From Verrucomicrobiota bacterium (GTDB lineage: Bacteria > Verrucomicrobiota > Verrucomicrobiia > Limisphaerales > J093): a DNA stretch of 44,566 bases. The DNA lies in the NCBI GenBank assembly GCA_022710935.1, contig JAKLFY010000050.1, positions 1 through 44,566 on the forward strand, written 5' to 3'. A program made the translations under genes and the position numbers. The notes below the pieces were generated by a model. It made no database searches, was not told the origin of the DNA, and saw only the letters and a program-made list of their open reading frames with translations. The first letter of the stretch is position 1. Every line of letters begins with the position of its first letter. Below are positions 11,640 through 19,712 of the stretch, piece by piece.

Positions 11640-12781
11640 TGGTGCCCTGGATCGAGACTCCGCAGTTTGGCGGAGTCCGGACTCCCGCCTTGGCCCGGCG
11701 ACGCGCCGGGGTCGGCCCTCGGGGTTCGAGGCACCCCCAACTCGCGCCGAAGCAGCGGCCAGAAATCCCGACCGACAAACACATGCCCGCCCTGGTGCAC
11801 CGTGAACACCGCTGCGGACTTGGCGTCGAACACCGCGTAGGCGCCTTGGATGCGCTCGAAGGCCCTCCGGCCGACCTCGACAGGGAACCCGCCCGGCGCG
11901 CGCTCCTGCTCGCCAAGCTCGACCACGAGAAGACGCGGGGCGACCAGCGCAAAGATGTCGGAGAAATCGAAATGCTGTGCGAGCCCGGGGAAGTTCCAGC
12001 ATGGGCAGTGGCCGCGCTTCATATTGTCCACCGTGGTGAGCCAACCGCTGCTGCAGGCCAACCGCAGCCGCTCATCGAGCGCGGCCACGTACATGGTCGT
12101 CTCGCCGCCCAGAGAGAGTCCGGCCACGGCCAGACGGTTCGTATCCACCTCGGGGCGCGTGACGAGATAATCGACGCAACAGAGCGCATCCCAGACGCGC
12201 TCGCCCATGAGACTCCAGTTCGTGTGCTGGAGGTCATGCTGGCCGATGTCCGGCGCCACCACCGCGTAGCCCATCTCGACCAGGGTCCGTCCGTACCCGT
12301 AAGGTCCCTCGCCGCGCACGATCTTCTCGCCGGTGCCGCCGTGCCCGTGCAATGCCAGGACGCCACCGACCTTCGCCGTGGGCCGCCGAGGAACAGCGAT
12401 CCACGCATGCACAGTGCGGTCATCCAGCGTCCGCAGCCTGATCTCCTGCAACCGGGATGCGCTGTTGGCAGGTTCCAGTTCGCGCAGGACGACCGGCTGC
12501 AATGGCACTCGATCCGGGCGATCCCCGCCCATCATCAGGGCGAACAGACGCGCGCGGGCCTCCTTCTGCCATCCGACGGCTTCGACCGCCTCGCGCGCGT
12601 GGAAACGCAGCAACGGAGCGTCGGTTGTCGAGGCGTCGACCGATGCCCCTCCGGCCAAAAGCGGCCGCGCGCACACACTCAACAATGCAAATGCCACAAC
12701 CCAACCTTGCCGCGCGAGGTCGAAAGCGCGAAGCGTCTCGAGCGGCCGTGTCTCAGCACTGCTTTCCATATCGGTGTTCAC
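11636..12781 (-). CDS. alpha/beta hydrolase, probably exported
   Basis: The protein has 381 residues with a hydrophobic N-terminal segment (about residues 26-44), likely a signal. The core is an alpha/beta hydrolase resembling the dienelactone hydrolase/Abhydrolase_7 group. It has LALHGHGGTGEK (oxyanion region), nucleophile elbow GLSLGGE (Ser about 220), GHCPCWNFPGL, and a late GGHVF with the candidate catalytic His. The acidic triad member expected after the 'LVVELG' strand is not an obvious Asp: the sequence runs GEQERAPGG, so Glu may serve. The start at 12781 is not certain, since Met at 12769 also precedes the signal. It is translationally coupled to the M20 peptidase, suggesting the pair processes a related ester/amide substrate. 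That is inference. Confidence 0.82.
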   Translation of the reverse strand: MNTDMESSAETRPLETLRAFDLARQGWVVAFALLSVCARPLLAGGASVDASTTDAPLLRFHAREAVEAVGWQKEARARLFALMMGGDRPDRVPLQPVVLRELEPANSASRLQEIRLRTLDDRTVHAWIAVPRRPTAKVGGVLALHGHGGTGEKIVRGEGPYGYGRTLVEMGYAVVAPDIGQHDLQHTNWSLMGERVWDALCCVDYLVTRPEVDTNRLAVAGLSLGGETTMYVAALDERLRLACSSGWLTTVDNMKRGHCPCWNFPGLAQHFDFSDIFALVAPRLLVVELGEQERAPGGFPVEVGRRAFERIQGAYAVFDAKSAAVFTVHQGGHVFVGRDFWPLLRRELGVPRTPRADPGASPGQGGSPDSAKLRSLDPGHQ

Positions 12782-12826
12782 ACGTATCCACCGCAGCGAC
12801 TGCGGTGTCAGACCGGATTCAACGCA

Positions 12827-12852
12827 AGGGGCGCAGCCACTGCTGCGCCCCT
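12827..12852 (-). terminator. stem-loop downstream of the PEP-CTERM gene
   Basis: AGGGGCGCAG (12827-12836) and CTGCGCCCCT (12843-12852) form a perfect 10-bp GC-rich stem with a 6-base loop. It lies 28 bases past the stop of the minus-strand PEP-CTERM gene and before the hydrolase gene. The T-run (TCTTTT) is on the plus-strand side, so efficiency in the minus direction is uncertain. A second small hairpin (CCGCAG and CTGCGG) lies at 12791-12805. Confidence 0.55.
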
Positions 12853-12880
12853 GTCTTTTCGAGAATGTAAAACCCGGGGG

Positions 12881-13414
12881 TTAGGCACGTGCTCTGCGCA
12901 TGAAGAAAAGGCCGCCCAGCCCGAGCCCCAGCAGGGCCATCGTGCCCGGCTCGGGGATGACCAACTGGCCGCGGATCTCGCCGTTTGGATACATGGCGCT
13001 CTTGATGTTCATGTACAGCCCGCCCTGGTACAGCGTCAGTTCATACGCCTGCGGCAGAACGAAAGTGCCCTGGAAAAAGCCGTACCTCGGGTTGAGACTC
13101 ACCTGAATCGGTTTGAGATCGAAGACCAAGTCGCCGTTCTCGCCGATTTCCCCCGCGTAAATGCCCGACCCAGTGTAGTTGCCCTCGAGGCGATTCCAGC
13201 CAAACATCCCGTAAGCGACGTTGATCATGAGTTCATTCGACTCGCTGTTGTAGCGGATTCCGAGGCCGACCTCGCCACCCTGCGCGGCGCTGGTGTTGGC
13301 CGGGGCTTCTTGCTGCCCCACGAGGAGACCATTCCAGAGGTCGACTTCAAATACCTCCGCCCTCACGCACGCCACCGCCAAAAGAACCGCCACCGCCACG
13401 AGCAGTCGCTTCAT
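12881..13414 (-). CDS. CHRD-domain protein with PEP-CTERM sorting signal
   Basis: The protein has 177 residues. The N-terminal signal peptide is MKRLLVAVAVLLAVACVRA. The body resembles a CHRD domain: QEAPANTSAAQGG near the start and LYMNIKSAMYPNGEIRGQL at the end, the latter a strong match to the family's closing motif. The C-terminus is a textbook PEP-CTERM tripartite signal: VIPEPGTMALLGLGLGGLFF then MRRARA. Such proteins are exported, recognised by an exosortase and anchored or released at the cell surface. No exosortase is in this window. The start is supported by AAAGGGAAG about 8 bases upstream. It is transcribed divergently from an NtrC-type regulator 135 bp away. Confidence 0.9.
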   Translation of the reverse strand: MKRLLVAVAVLLAVACVRAEVFEVDLWNGLLVGQQEAPANTSAAQGGEVGLGIRYNSESNELMINVAYGMFGWNRLEGNYTGSGIYAGEIGENGDLVFDLKPIQVSLNPRYGFFQGTFVLPQAYELTLYQGGLYMNIKSAMYPNGEIRGQLVIPEPGTMALLGLGLGGLFFMRRARA

Positions 13415-13454
13415 ATGAACTTCCCTTTCAGCCTGGGTTAGGATAGACGCTGAT

Positions 13455-13483
13455 CAGTTAGTCAAGCGGGCCGTTTTTGTCAA
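13455..13483 (-). promoter_or_regulatory. candidate sigma-70 promoter of the PEP-CTERM gene
   Basis: On the minus strand TTGACA (13478-13483) is followed after 17 bases by TAACTG (13455-13460), about 40 bases before the start codon. I saw no good -24/-12 sigma-54 site (TGGCAC-N5-TTGCA) in this intergenic region. Confidence 0.35.
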
Positions 13484-13549
13484 GAGGAAGATGTCGATAA
13501 TTTGCTGTGGCCAGTCCGGGACGGCTGTGGTTGAAATAGACGGACGGAT

Positions 13550-14929
13550 ATGGACGGCAAACCTACGCTGCTGATTGTCGACGATGAAAAGCCGACGCGC
13601 GAAGGGCTGCGCGCCGCACTCGAGGATCGTTTCGAGGTTTACCTGGCCGAGGACGTCGCCACCGCGACCGATCTCCTGGAGCGGGAGCGGTTCGACGTGG
13701 TTCTGACCGATTACCGGCTGCCGCGGGAAGATGGTCTGAAGCTGGTGGATCGCGCGAAAAGGCTCACGCGCCCGCCCATCTGCATACTCATGACGGCGTA
13801 CGGATCCGAGGAGTTGGTGAGCCGCGCCTTCAGCGAAAACCGGATTGACGATTACATCCGCAAGGGAATCAGCCTCGAGGAGATTGAGATGCGCATCGCG
13901 CGCGCCCTCAAGCGCCAGCAACTCGAGGTCGAGAACGAATCGCTCCACATCCAGCTCGACGAACGATTCGGCCTGGAACATCTCATCGGCCAATCGCCTC
14001 CCATGATCGAAATGTTCGACATCGTGCGGCAGGTCGCGCCAACCCCCGCCACCGTCCTCATCCAGGGGGAAAGCGGCACGGGCAAGGAACTGGTCGCCAA
14101 AGCAATCCACCGGCTGAGCACACGGAGCCGCATGCCGCTGGTCGCTGTCCACTGCGCCGCCCTGGCCCCATCCCTGCTCGAGAGCGAGCTGTTCGGCCAC
14201 GAGAAAGGGGCGTTCACCGGAGCCCACGAACGGCGGCTCGGACGATTCGAGCAGGCCAATGGCGGGACGCTCTTCCTGGATGAGATCGGCGAGATAGACG
14301 CGGGAACCCAGGTCAAGTTGTTGCGGGTGCTGGGCGAGCGGACCTTCGAGCGCGTGGGCTCGAATAAGACGATCAGCGTCGACGTGCGCCTGATTGCCGC
14401 AACGAACAGGGACTTGGCCCGCCTGGTCCGCGACGGCGCGTTCCGGGAAGACCTCTACTTCCGCATGCGGGTCGTCGAACTGTGGCTGCCGCCCTTGCGC
14501 GAACGACCGGGCGATGTGCCGCTGCTGGCGCTGCATTTCCTGCGCGAGATCGCCAAGGACTACGGCAAGCCGGTGACCGACTTCACCGCCGACGCGATGG
14601 AGGCCCTGGTCCGGTATTCGTGGCCGGCCAATGTGCGGGAACTCCGCAATGCCATCGAGGGCGCGGTGGCCCTGTGTCGGAGCGAGAGGATCGGCCTGCG
14701 CGATCTGCCCATAAACGTGCGCGGCCAGGGGGGCGGCATCGGCGCCGGCGCCTCCGCCAAATCCGTGATCGAGAGCAAAGATCTGACTGTCAAGGAGGCG
14801 GAGAAGCAATTGATCCTGCGCGCCCTCGAGGAGCATCACGGGAATCGCACGCTCGCCGCGAAGAAGATCGGCATGAGCCGGCGCACGCTGCATCGAAAAC
14901 TCCACGACTACCATCTCGGCGGCTTTTAA
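13550..14929 (+). CDS. sigma-54-dependent response regulator (NtrC family)
   Basis: The 459-residue protein has three domains. The receiver domain (1-118) has acidic pocket D11/D12, phospho-acceptor D54 (VLTDYRLP), T82 and K105. The AAA+ sigma-54 activator domain (about 144-375) has Walker A GESGTGKE (173-180), the sigma-54-contacting GAFTGA loop (220-225), Walker B GGTLFLDEIGE, and the R-finger region LYFRMRV. A Fis-type HTH closes the protein (HHGNRTLAAKKIGMSRRTLHRKL). All catalytic motifs are intact. No histidine kinase is adjacent, so it is an orphan in this window. It is divergent from a PEP-CTERM gene. In exosortase systems a sigma-54 regulator (PrsR type) is known to control such genes, so a link is plausible but unproven. 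A membrane-protein gene follows after 5 bases. Confidence 0.93.
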   Translation: MDGKPTLLIVDDEKPTREGLRAALEDRFEVYLAEDVATATDLLERERFDVVLTDYRLPREDGLKLVDRAKRLTRPPICILMTAYGSEELVSRAFSENRIDDYIRKGISLEEIEMRIARALKRQQLEVENESLHIQLDERFGLEHLIGQSPPMIEMFDIVRQVAPTPATVLIQGESGTGKELVAKAIHRLSTRSRMPLVAVHCAALAPSLLESELFGHEKGAFTGAHERRLGRFEQANGGTLFLDEIGEIDAGTQVKLLRVLGERTFERVGSNKTISVDVRLIAATNRDLARLVRDGAFREDLYFRMRVVELWLPPLRERPGDVPLLALHFLREIAKDYGKPVTDFTADAMEALVRYSWPANVRELRNAIEGAVALCRSERIGLRDLPINVRGQGGGIGAGASAKSVIESKDLTVKEAEKQLILRALEEHHGNRTLAAKKIGMSRRTLHRKLHDYHLGGF

Positions 14930-14934
14930 GATCC

Positions 14935-16698
14935 ATGAGAATCCAGGAGATCATCCACAACATCGAGGTGGGCAAGGGCGTTTGGGCCCTGCGCACCCTC
15001 GTCGTCCTGCTGCTGCTCGTCTCCCTGACCGTCTGGTACCACGTCCACGAGTTCCAGAACTTCCGCGCGCCGGAAGCGATGGAGGCAGCCCAACTCGCGC
15101 GCAATCTCTCCCAGGGCGAAGGCTACACGACCAAATGCATTCGCCCGCTCACCATCGGCCTGCTTCAGAGCCGACAGGGATTCGACGCCCGCCTGGCCCG
15201 GCAGGCGCATCCGGATCTGACCAACCCGCCCCTCTATCCCGCGATCCTGGCGGGTCTGATGGCCGTGGCGCCGTTTCGATTCGAGGTCATGCCCCAGTTC
15301 TGGATGTATCAACCCGAGGTGATCATCGCCTTGTTCAACCAGGCGCTGTTCTTCCTGACGCTCTGGCTCGTTTACAGGCTCGCGCGGCGCCTCTTCGACG
15401 TGCCCGTCGCCGTCGTGACCGTGCTCGTCCTGTTGGGATCGGACATCCTCTGGCGATTCACGGTGTCGGGCCTGTCCACCAACCTGCTGATGCTCATTCT
15501 CACAGCCCTGCTCAGTGCTCTCGCGACGGCCGAGCACGGGTGCCGGGACGAGACCAGACCGACCGGGTGGTTTGTCCGCCAGAGCGTCGTGATCGGCGGC
15601 TTGATCGCGCTGGGCGCGCTCACGCGCTACGCGTTCGCCTGGCTGCTGGCGCCGGTTCTGATCTGCTCCTGGTTTTGGTTTGGCAAGCGCCGCCTCCTGA
15701 CTCTCGCGCTGATCACCGCCACCTTCCTCGTGATCTTCGGACCATGGATCGCGCGCAACTACGCCGTCAGCGGCACCCCGTTCGGCGTCCCGGGGTTCGC
15801 CCTCTTCCAGGACACGCTTCCCTTCCCGGACACCCGATTGGAACGGTCCTTGCAGCCAGATCTGGCCAAGGTTGAACCGCGGGACATCTTGCGCAAGATC
15901 TTCACCTACGTGGGCGAGATCTCCCAAAACGAACTGCCCCGGCTTGGCGGCGCAGGCTGGATTGGCGCCTTCTTCCTGGTGAGCCTCTTCCTTCGATTCC
16001 GGAATCCGGGTCTGGGTCGGCTCCGCGCTTTCCTCATCATCAGCCTGGTCGTGTTCGTCTTCGTGCAGGCGGGCGGGCACACGCACCTGAGCCAGGACAC
16101 ATTGCTCCTGAACACGGAGAACCTGCTCATCCTGCTGCTGCCGGGCGTCGCCTTGTTCGGAACGGCGCTCTTCTTCGTGCTGCTCGATCAATTCGATCTC
16201 GCCATCGTCGAGATGCGCTACCTGGTCATCGTCCTTTTCCTCACCGCCACTTCGAGCCAGTTCATCACCGCGCTGTTGCCGCCGCGGACCTACCCGTTCG
16301 CCTATCCGCCCTACCTGCCCCCGTGGATCCAGGAGACCTCCTCCTTCCTGACATCGAAGGAACTGATGATGAGCGACGTGCCCTGGGCCGTGGCGTGGTA
16401 CGGCAATCGCAATTGCGTCTGGACCACCCTGGACGCCACACGCTCGTTCTACGCCATCAACGACGAACAGCAACCGATCGTCGGGCTCTACCTGACCCCC
16501 CTGACCACCGACGCCCGGTTCCTGAGCCAGATTCTCCAGAGCCCGGATCACGCCTGGTCGCGCTTCGCAACCGAAGTCCTCACCAGAACCAACCTGCCCC
16601 CACAGTTCCCGCTGCGGCACGCCCGCCAGAAATACGCCCCCGACCAACTCTTCCTCTGCGACCGCCCTCGCTGGCAGGCGCCCCGGACTGCCCAATGA
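14935..16698 (+). CDS. polytopic membrane protein, glycosyltransferase-39-like
   Basis: This 587-residue protein has about ten to twelve hydrophobic segments spread over residues 22-460 and a soluble C-terminal part. The N-terminal loop after the first membrane segment (FRAPEAMEAAQLARNLSQGE) and the later HPDLTNPPLYPAILAGL segment resemble the first periplasmic loop of GT-C enzymes (PMT/ArnT, GT39), which transfer sugars from polyprenyl phosphates. I do not see a clear paired-acid DE motif, so activity is uncertain. The ATG at 14935 follows the regulator's stop by 5 bases, suggesting cotranscription. Confidence 0.7.
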   Translation: MRIQEIIHNIEVGKGVWALRTLVVLLLLVSLTVWYHVHEFQNFRAPEAMEAAQLARNLSQGEGYTTKCIRPLTIGLLQSRQGFDARLARQAHPDLTNPPLYPAILAGLMAVAPFRFEVMPQFWMYQPEVIIALFNQALFFLTLWLVYRLARRLFDVPVAVVTVLVLLGSDILWRFTVSGLSTNLLMLILTALLSALATAEHGCRDETRPTGWFVRQSVVIGGLIALGALTRYAFAWLLAPVLICSWFWFGKRRLLTLALITATFLVIFGPWIARNYAVSGTPFGVPGFALFQDTLPFPDTRLERSLQPDLAKVEPRDILRKIFTYVGEISQNELPRLGGAGWIGAFFLVSLFLRFRNPGLGRLRAFLIISLVVFVFVQAGGHTHLSQDTLLLNTENLLILLLPGVALFGTALFFVLLDQFDLAIVEMRYLVIVLFLTATSSQFITALLPPRTYPFAYPPYLPPWIQETSSFLTSKELMMSDVPWAVAWYGNRNCVWTTLDATRSFYAINDEQQPIVGLYLTPLTTDARFLSQILQSPDHAWSRFATEVLTRTNLPPQFPLRHARQKYAPDQLFLCDRPRWQAPRTAQ

Positions 16699-16735
16699 AC
16701 ACCCCGATCGCTGTGCATCCCGGTGATTGCTCTGT

Positions 16736-17599
16736 ATGCCCGCCGCGCCTCCTCTGAACCGGGAAAAAGGGCTGCCGTGGCAGGCGGTGTTGCAGTCGCC
16801 CCTCCCGCGCTCCTATACGAATTTCGTTGGACAGTGGATGCTCCGCTGGATCGATGCGAGCCACAAGATGCTCGCTTTCGCCCTGATCAGCCTGGGCGTG
16901 CTCACGACCAAGTTCAAGACCGCGTCCGCTGTGGTGCATCCCCTCATCTTCGAGCAGATCGCGCGGGCGGGCCTGGGAATGCTCCCGATGATCAGTTTCC
17001 TGGCCGCCGCCCTCGGTTTTGTGGTGATCGGACAAACGGTGGCCCTTCTGACCCAGGTCGGCGCTCAGGACCTGATCGGCACGGTCATGGTGACCGTGGT
17101 CGTCCGCGAACTGGGACCGCTCATCGCCGCGATGGTCGTCCTCTTGCGCGTCGGTACCGCCACCGTCATCGAGTTGGGGATGACCCGCGCCCTGGGGGAA
17201 GTCGAGGCGCTCGAAGCCCTGGGGATTGACCCGATCCACTACCTGGTCGTGCCCCGGGTGCTGGGGATGGCCATCGGCGTGCTGACGCTCAGCTCCTACC
17301 TCATCCTCGGGGCGGTCTTCAGCGGTTACCTCTTCGCCTTCCTCCAGGACGTCCCCCTCACGCCCGGCGAATACTTCCGCCAGTTGGCCCTCGCACTCAC
17401 ATGGCAGGACTTTGCGCTCCTCGCGCTCAAGACGATGGCATTCGGCGGGATCCTCGCCGTGGTCACCTGCTTTCATGGCCTGGCCCAACCGCTCCTCCTT
17501 GCTGAAGTCTCGACTGCCACGACCCGGGCCCTGGTGACCAGCCTCATCGCCTGCGTCGCGCTCGACGCGCTGTTCATCGTCGTTTACCTGCTCATGTGA
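16736..17599 (+). CDS. MlaE/YrbE-family ABC transporter permease
   Basis: This 287-residue inner-membrane permease has five or six hydrophobic segments. The diagnostic cytoplasmic coupling helix is present: EVEALEALGIDPIHYLVVPRVLG fits the MlaE family's 'EI.AL..MGI.P...LV.PR' motif. Family members move phospholipids or other hydrophobic molecules between the inner and outer membranes. An in-frame TTG exists 9 bases earlier, but the ATG at 16736 is preferred. It is followed with near overlap by an ATPase-like gene. No MCE-domain (MlaD) gene is in the neighbourhood, which is unusual for this family. Confidence 0.87.
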   Translation: MPAAPPLNREKGLPWQAVLQSPLPRSYTNFVGQWMLRWIDASHKMLAFALISLGVLTTKFKTASAVVHPLIFEQIARAGLGMLPMISFLAAALGFVVIGQTVALLTQVGAQDLIGTVMVTVVVRELGPLIAAMVVLLRVGTATVIELGMTRALGEVEALEALGIDPIHYLVVPRVLGMAIGVLTLSSYLILGAVFSGYLFAFLQDVPLTPGEYFRQLALALTWQDFALLALKTMAFGGILAVVTCFHGLAQPLLLAEVSTATTRALVTSLIACVALDALFIVVYLLM

Positions 17600-17604
17600 C
17601 ACCC

Positions 17605-18384
17605 ATGCCGGCCAGCCTCATCGAGCTTCGAGGCGTCAGCATCCCCGCCCGCCAGGACCCCGACATCACCGTGGTCAGTGGGGTTGACTGGCGCGTCCAG
17701 GACCAGGAGTTCTGGGTGATCGCGGGTCCGCCGGGATGCGGCAAGAGCCTGCTCCTCGAGGTCGCCGCGGGCCTGGTCGCGCCCGGCCGGGGAACACGAT
17801 CCGTGTCCGCCCCAAGCGCGGCAGGAACGGCCACGGCCGCTTTGCCCATTCCCGAACACCGGATTGGACTGGTTTTTGCGGACGGCGGACGCCCCTTCAA
17901 CCAACTGACGGTCGCCGAGAATGTCGCCTTGCCGCTGTGCTACCATCGTGGCTGCCGGCTCGACGCCGTCACGTCCGAGGTCGAACGGCTGCTCGATTGG
18001 ACCGAGTTGGCGCCGCACGCCCAACGTCGGCCAGCTATTCTCAACCGCGGTCTGCGCCAGCGAGTCGCTTTGGCCCGCGCCCTGGCGCTGCGACCATCCC
18101 TCTTGCTCCTCGACAATCCCCTGGGAGGGCTGGCCACATCCCAGATCCGCTGGTGGCTGGATTTCCTCGCCCGTCTCCAGCACCCTCGCCACCCTGCCCT
18201 GCCCGCCCCCGCGGCCATCGCCGTCACGACCGACAACCTGCGTCCGTGGCTGACGCTGGGCACGCATTTCGCCCTGATTGAAGAGGGTCGGTGGCGGTCG
18301 CTCGGCAGCCCTCCCGAGGTCGCCAGCAGCCAGCACCCGGCAGTCCGCGAAATGCTGATCGATCCAGTCCACACAAGGGATTGA
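17605..18384 (+). CDS. ABC ATPase-like protein with degenerate catalytic motifs (MlaF position)
   Basis: The 259-residue protein has an ABC nucleotide-binding fold. Walker A is intact (GPPGCGKS, 41-48) and the Walker B strand with Asp170 is intact (LLLLD). The other catalytic positions are altered. The Q-loop Gln is Ala92 (LVFADGG), the signature LSGG is LNRG (146-149), the Walker B catalytic Glu is Asn171 (LLLLDNP), and the H-loop His is Thr209 (AVTTDN). It may bind ATP but should hydrolyse it poorly by the canonical mechanism. A GTG at 17596 overlaps the permease stop and is an alternative start, though ATG 17605 leads directly into the conserved fold. Position and spacing make it the partner of the MlaE permease. 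Confidence 0.8.
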   Translation: MPASLIELRGVSIPARQDPDITVVSGVDWRVQDQEFWVIAGPPGCGKSLLLEVAAGLVAPGRGTRSVSAPSAAGTATAALPIPEHRIGLVFADGGRPFNQLTVAENVALPLCYHRGCRLDAVTSEVERLLDWTELAPHAQRRPAILNRGLRQRVALARALALRPSLLLLDNPLGGLATSQIRWWLDFLARLQHPRHPALPAPAAIAVTTDNLRPWLTLGTHFALIEEGRWRSLGSPPEVASSQHPAVREMLIDPVHTRD

Positions 18385-18421
18385 ACCGGCGCGCGGGACA
18401 TGTCACGATGTCCGCGTTCGC

Positions 18422-19693
18422 ATGGACCTGGGAACGTCAGCGCCGCCCGTCCGTCGTCTTGGTGACATCGCGCCAATGCAGTGGAAGTCGGGAATCGCGG
18501 CATGGCTGGGATGGACATTCGACGGGCTGGACATGCATCTCTACACGCTGGTGTACGCCCAGTTCGTCGCCCAGTTGCTGGGGGTTGTCAGCACCAAGGA
18601 TCCGCAAGTCGGCTACTACTCCTCGATCATCCAGGCGGCCTTCCTGTTGGGCTGGGCGCTGGGAGGCGGCTTCTTTGGACGCATTGGCGATCGCCTGGGC
18701 CGGAGCAGGACACTCTGCCTGACGATCCTCACCTACGCGCTGTTCACCGGCCTCTCGTCTGTCGCCCAGAATTGGTGGCAGCTCTGCCTGTTCCGGTTCC
18801 TGTCCGCACTGGGCATCGGCGGCGAGTGGGCCGTGGGCGCCTCGCTGCTGGCCGAGACCTGGCCGCGGCGTTGGCGGCCCTGGGTGGCGGCCGTGCTCCA
18901 GACAGGCGTGAATGTCGGCATCCTTCTCGCCATCCTGGCCCATTTCCTGATGTCGGGAATCGTGGCGACACAACCCCGGTGGCTGTTCGTTGTGGGAATC
19001 GCCCCCGCCCTGCTCGTGCTCTGGATCCGCCGCGCCGTGCCTGAAACCGAGGAATGGACTGCCGCCAAGGCGCAAGCCAAACAGCGGCTGCCGGTCGTCC
19101 GCGACCTCTTCCGCGGCGAGGTCCGCCGGACGACCGTGCTGGTGATTGCGGTCTGCGCTTTGGGCCTCAGCGGGCACTGGGCATTCCTGTTCTGGAACCA
19201 GATCCACTTCAAGAACCTTCCGGACGTCATCGGCCTGAGCGACCAGGAGAAAGGGGATTGGGGCCGGCGCATTCTCTACCTGGTGATTGTCGCCTCGATT
19301 GCCGGCAATTTCGTCGCGGCTTGGCTCGCCCGGCGGTTCGGCTATCGCCCGGTGATCGCCGGCATGTCCCTCGGTTACTTCCTGGGCATGATGGGATGCT
19401 ATCTGATCGAGCGCCCGCACGAGCAGCTCTATTACCTGCTGGCGGTGCCCGGTTTCTTTCAGGGGCTTTTCGCCCTCTACACGATGTACCTGCCGCCGCT
19501 CTTCCCCACACTGCTCCGCACAACCGGCGCCGGATTCTGCTACAACATCGGACGCTGCGTCTCGGCCTTGGGGGTTGTCGTCTTCGGGCTCTTCAGCCAG
19601 GTGGGCGATTACCGGATCACCCTCATCGTCGCCGGGGCGATCTTCCTGCCGACGGCTATCGTGGCCTGGTTCCTGCCCGACCTGCGCGACTGA
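18422..19693 (+). CDS. MFS transporter (sugar/organic-acid:H+ symporter type)
   Basis: This 423-residue protein has twelve predicted membrane segments. The first carries GWTFDGLDMHLY, the WxxDGxD pattern seen in aromatic-acid and sialic-acid type symporters. MFS motif A follows as GRIGDRLGRSRTL (loop 2-3), with LSALGIGGEWAVGASLLAE in TM4. PETEEW ends the N-terminal half. The substrate is not evident. The start at 18422 gives a normal cytoplasmic lead, and Met at 18479 is an alternative. It may share a transcript with the ABC genes 37 bp upstream. It converges on the TonB receptor gene with 19 bp between the stops. Confidence 0.88.
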   Translation: MDLGTSAPPVRRLGDIAPMQWKSGIAAWLGWTFDGLDMHLYTLVYAQFVAQLLGVVSTKDPQVGYYSSIIQAAFLLGWALGGGFFGRIGDRLGRSRTLCLTILTYALFTGLSSVAQNWWQLCLFRFLSALGIGGEWAVGASLLAETWPRRWRPWVAAVLQTGVNVGILLAILAHFLMSGIVATQPRWLFVVGIAPALLVLWIRRAVPETEEWTAAKAQAKQRLPVVRDLFRGEVRRTTVLVIAVCALGLSGHWAFLFWNQIHFKNLPDVIGLSDQEKGDWGRRILYLVIVASIAGNFVAAWLARRFGYRPVIAGMSLGYFLGMMGCYLIERPHEQLYYLLAVPGFFQGLFALYTMYLPPLFPTLLRTTGAGFCYNIGRCVSALGVVVFGLFSQVGDYRITLIVAGAIFLPTAIVAWFLPDLRD

Positions 19694-19712
19694 CGCCCAG
19701 CCCCAGTCCGCG

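Noticed and set aside
14926-16695. Open frame of 589 codons opposite the GT39-like gene
   Set aside because: Composition is extremely Glu/Gln/Arg-rich with no domains; the plus-strand frame has regular membrane segments.
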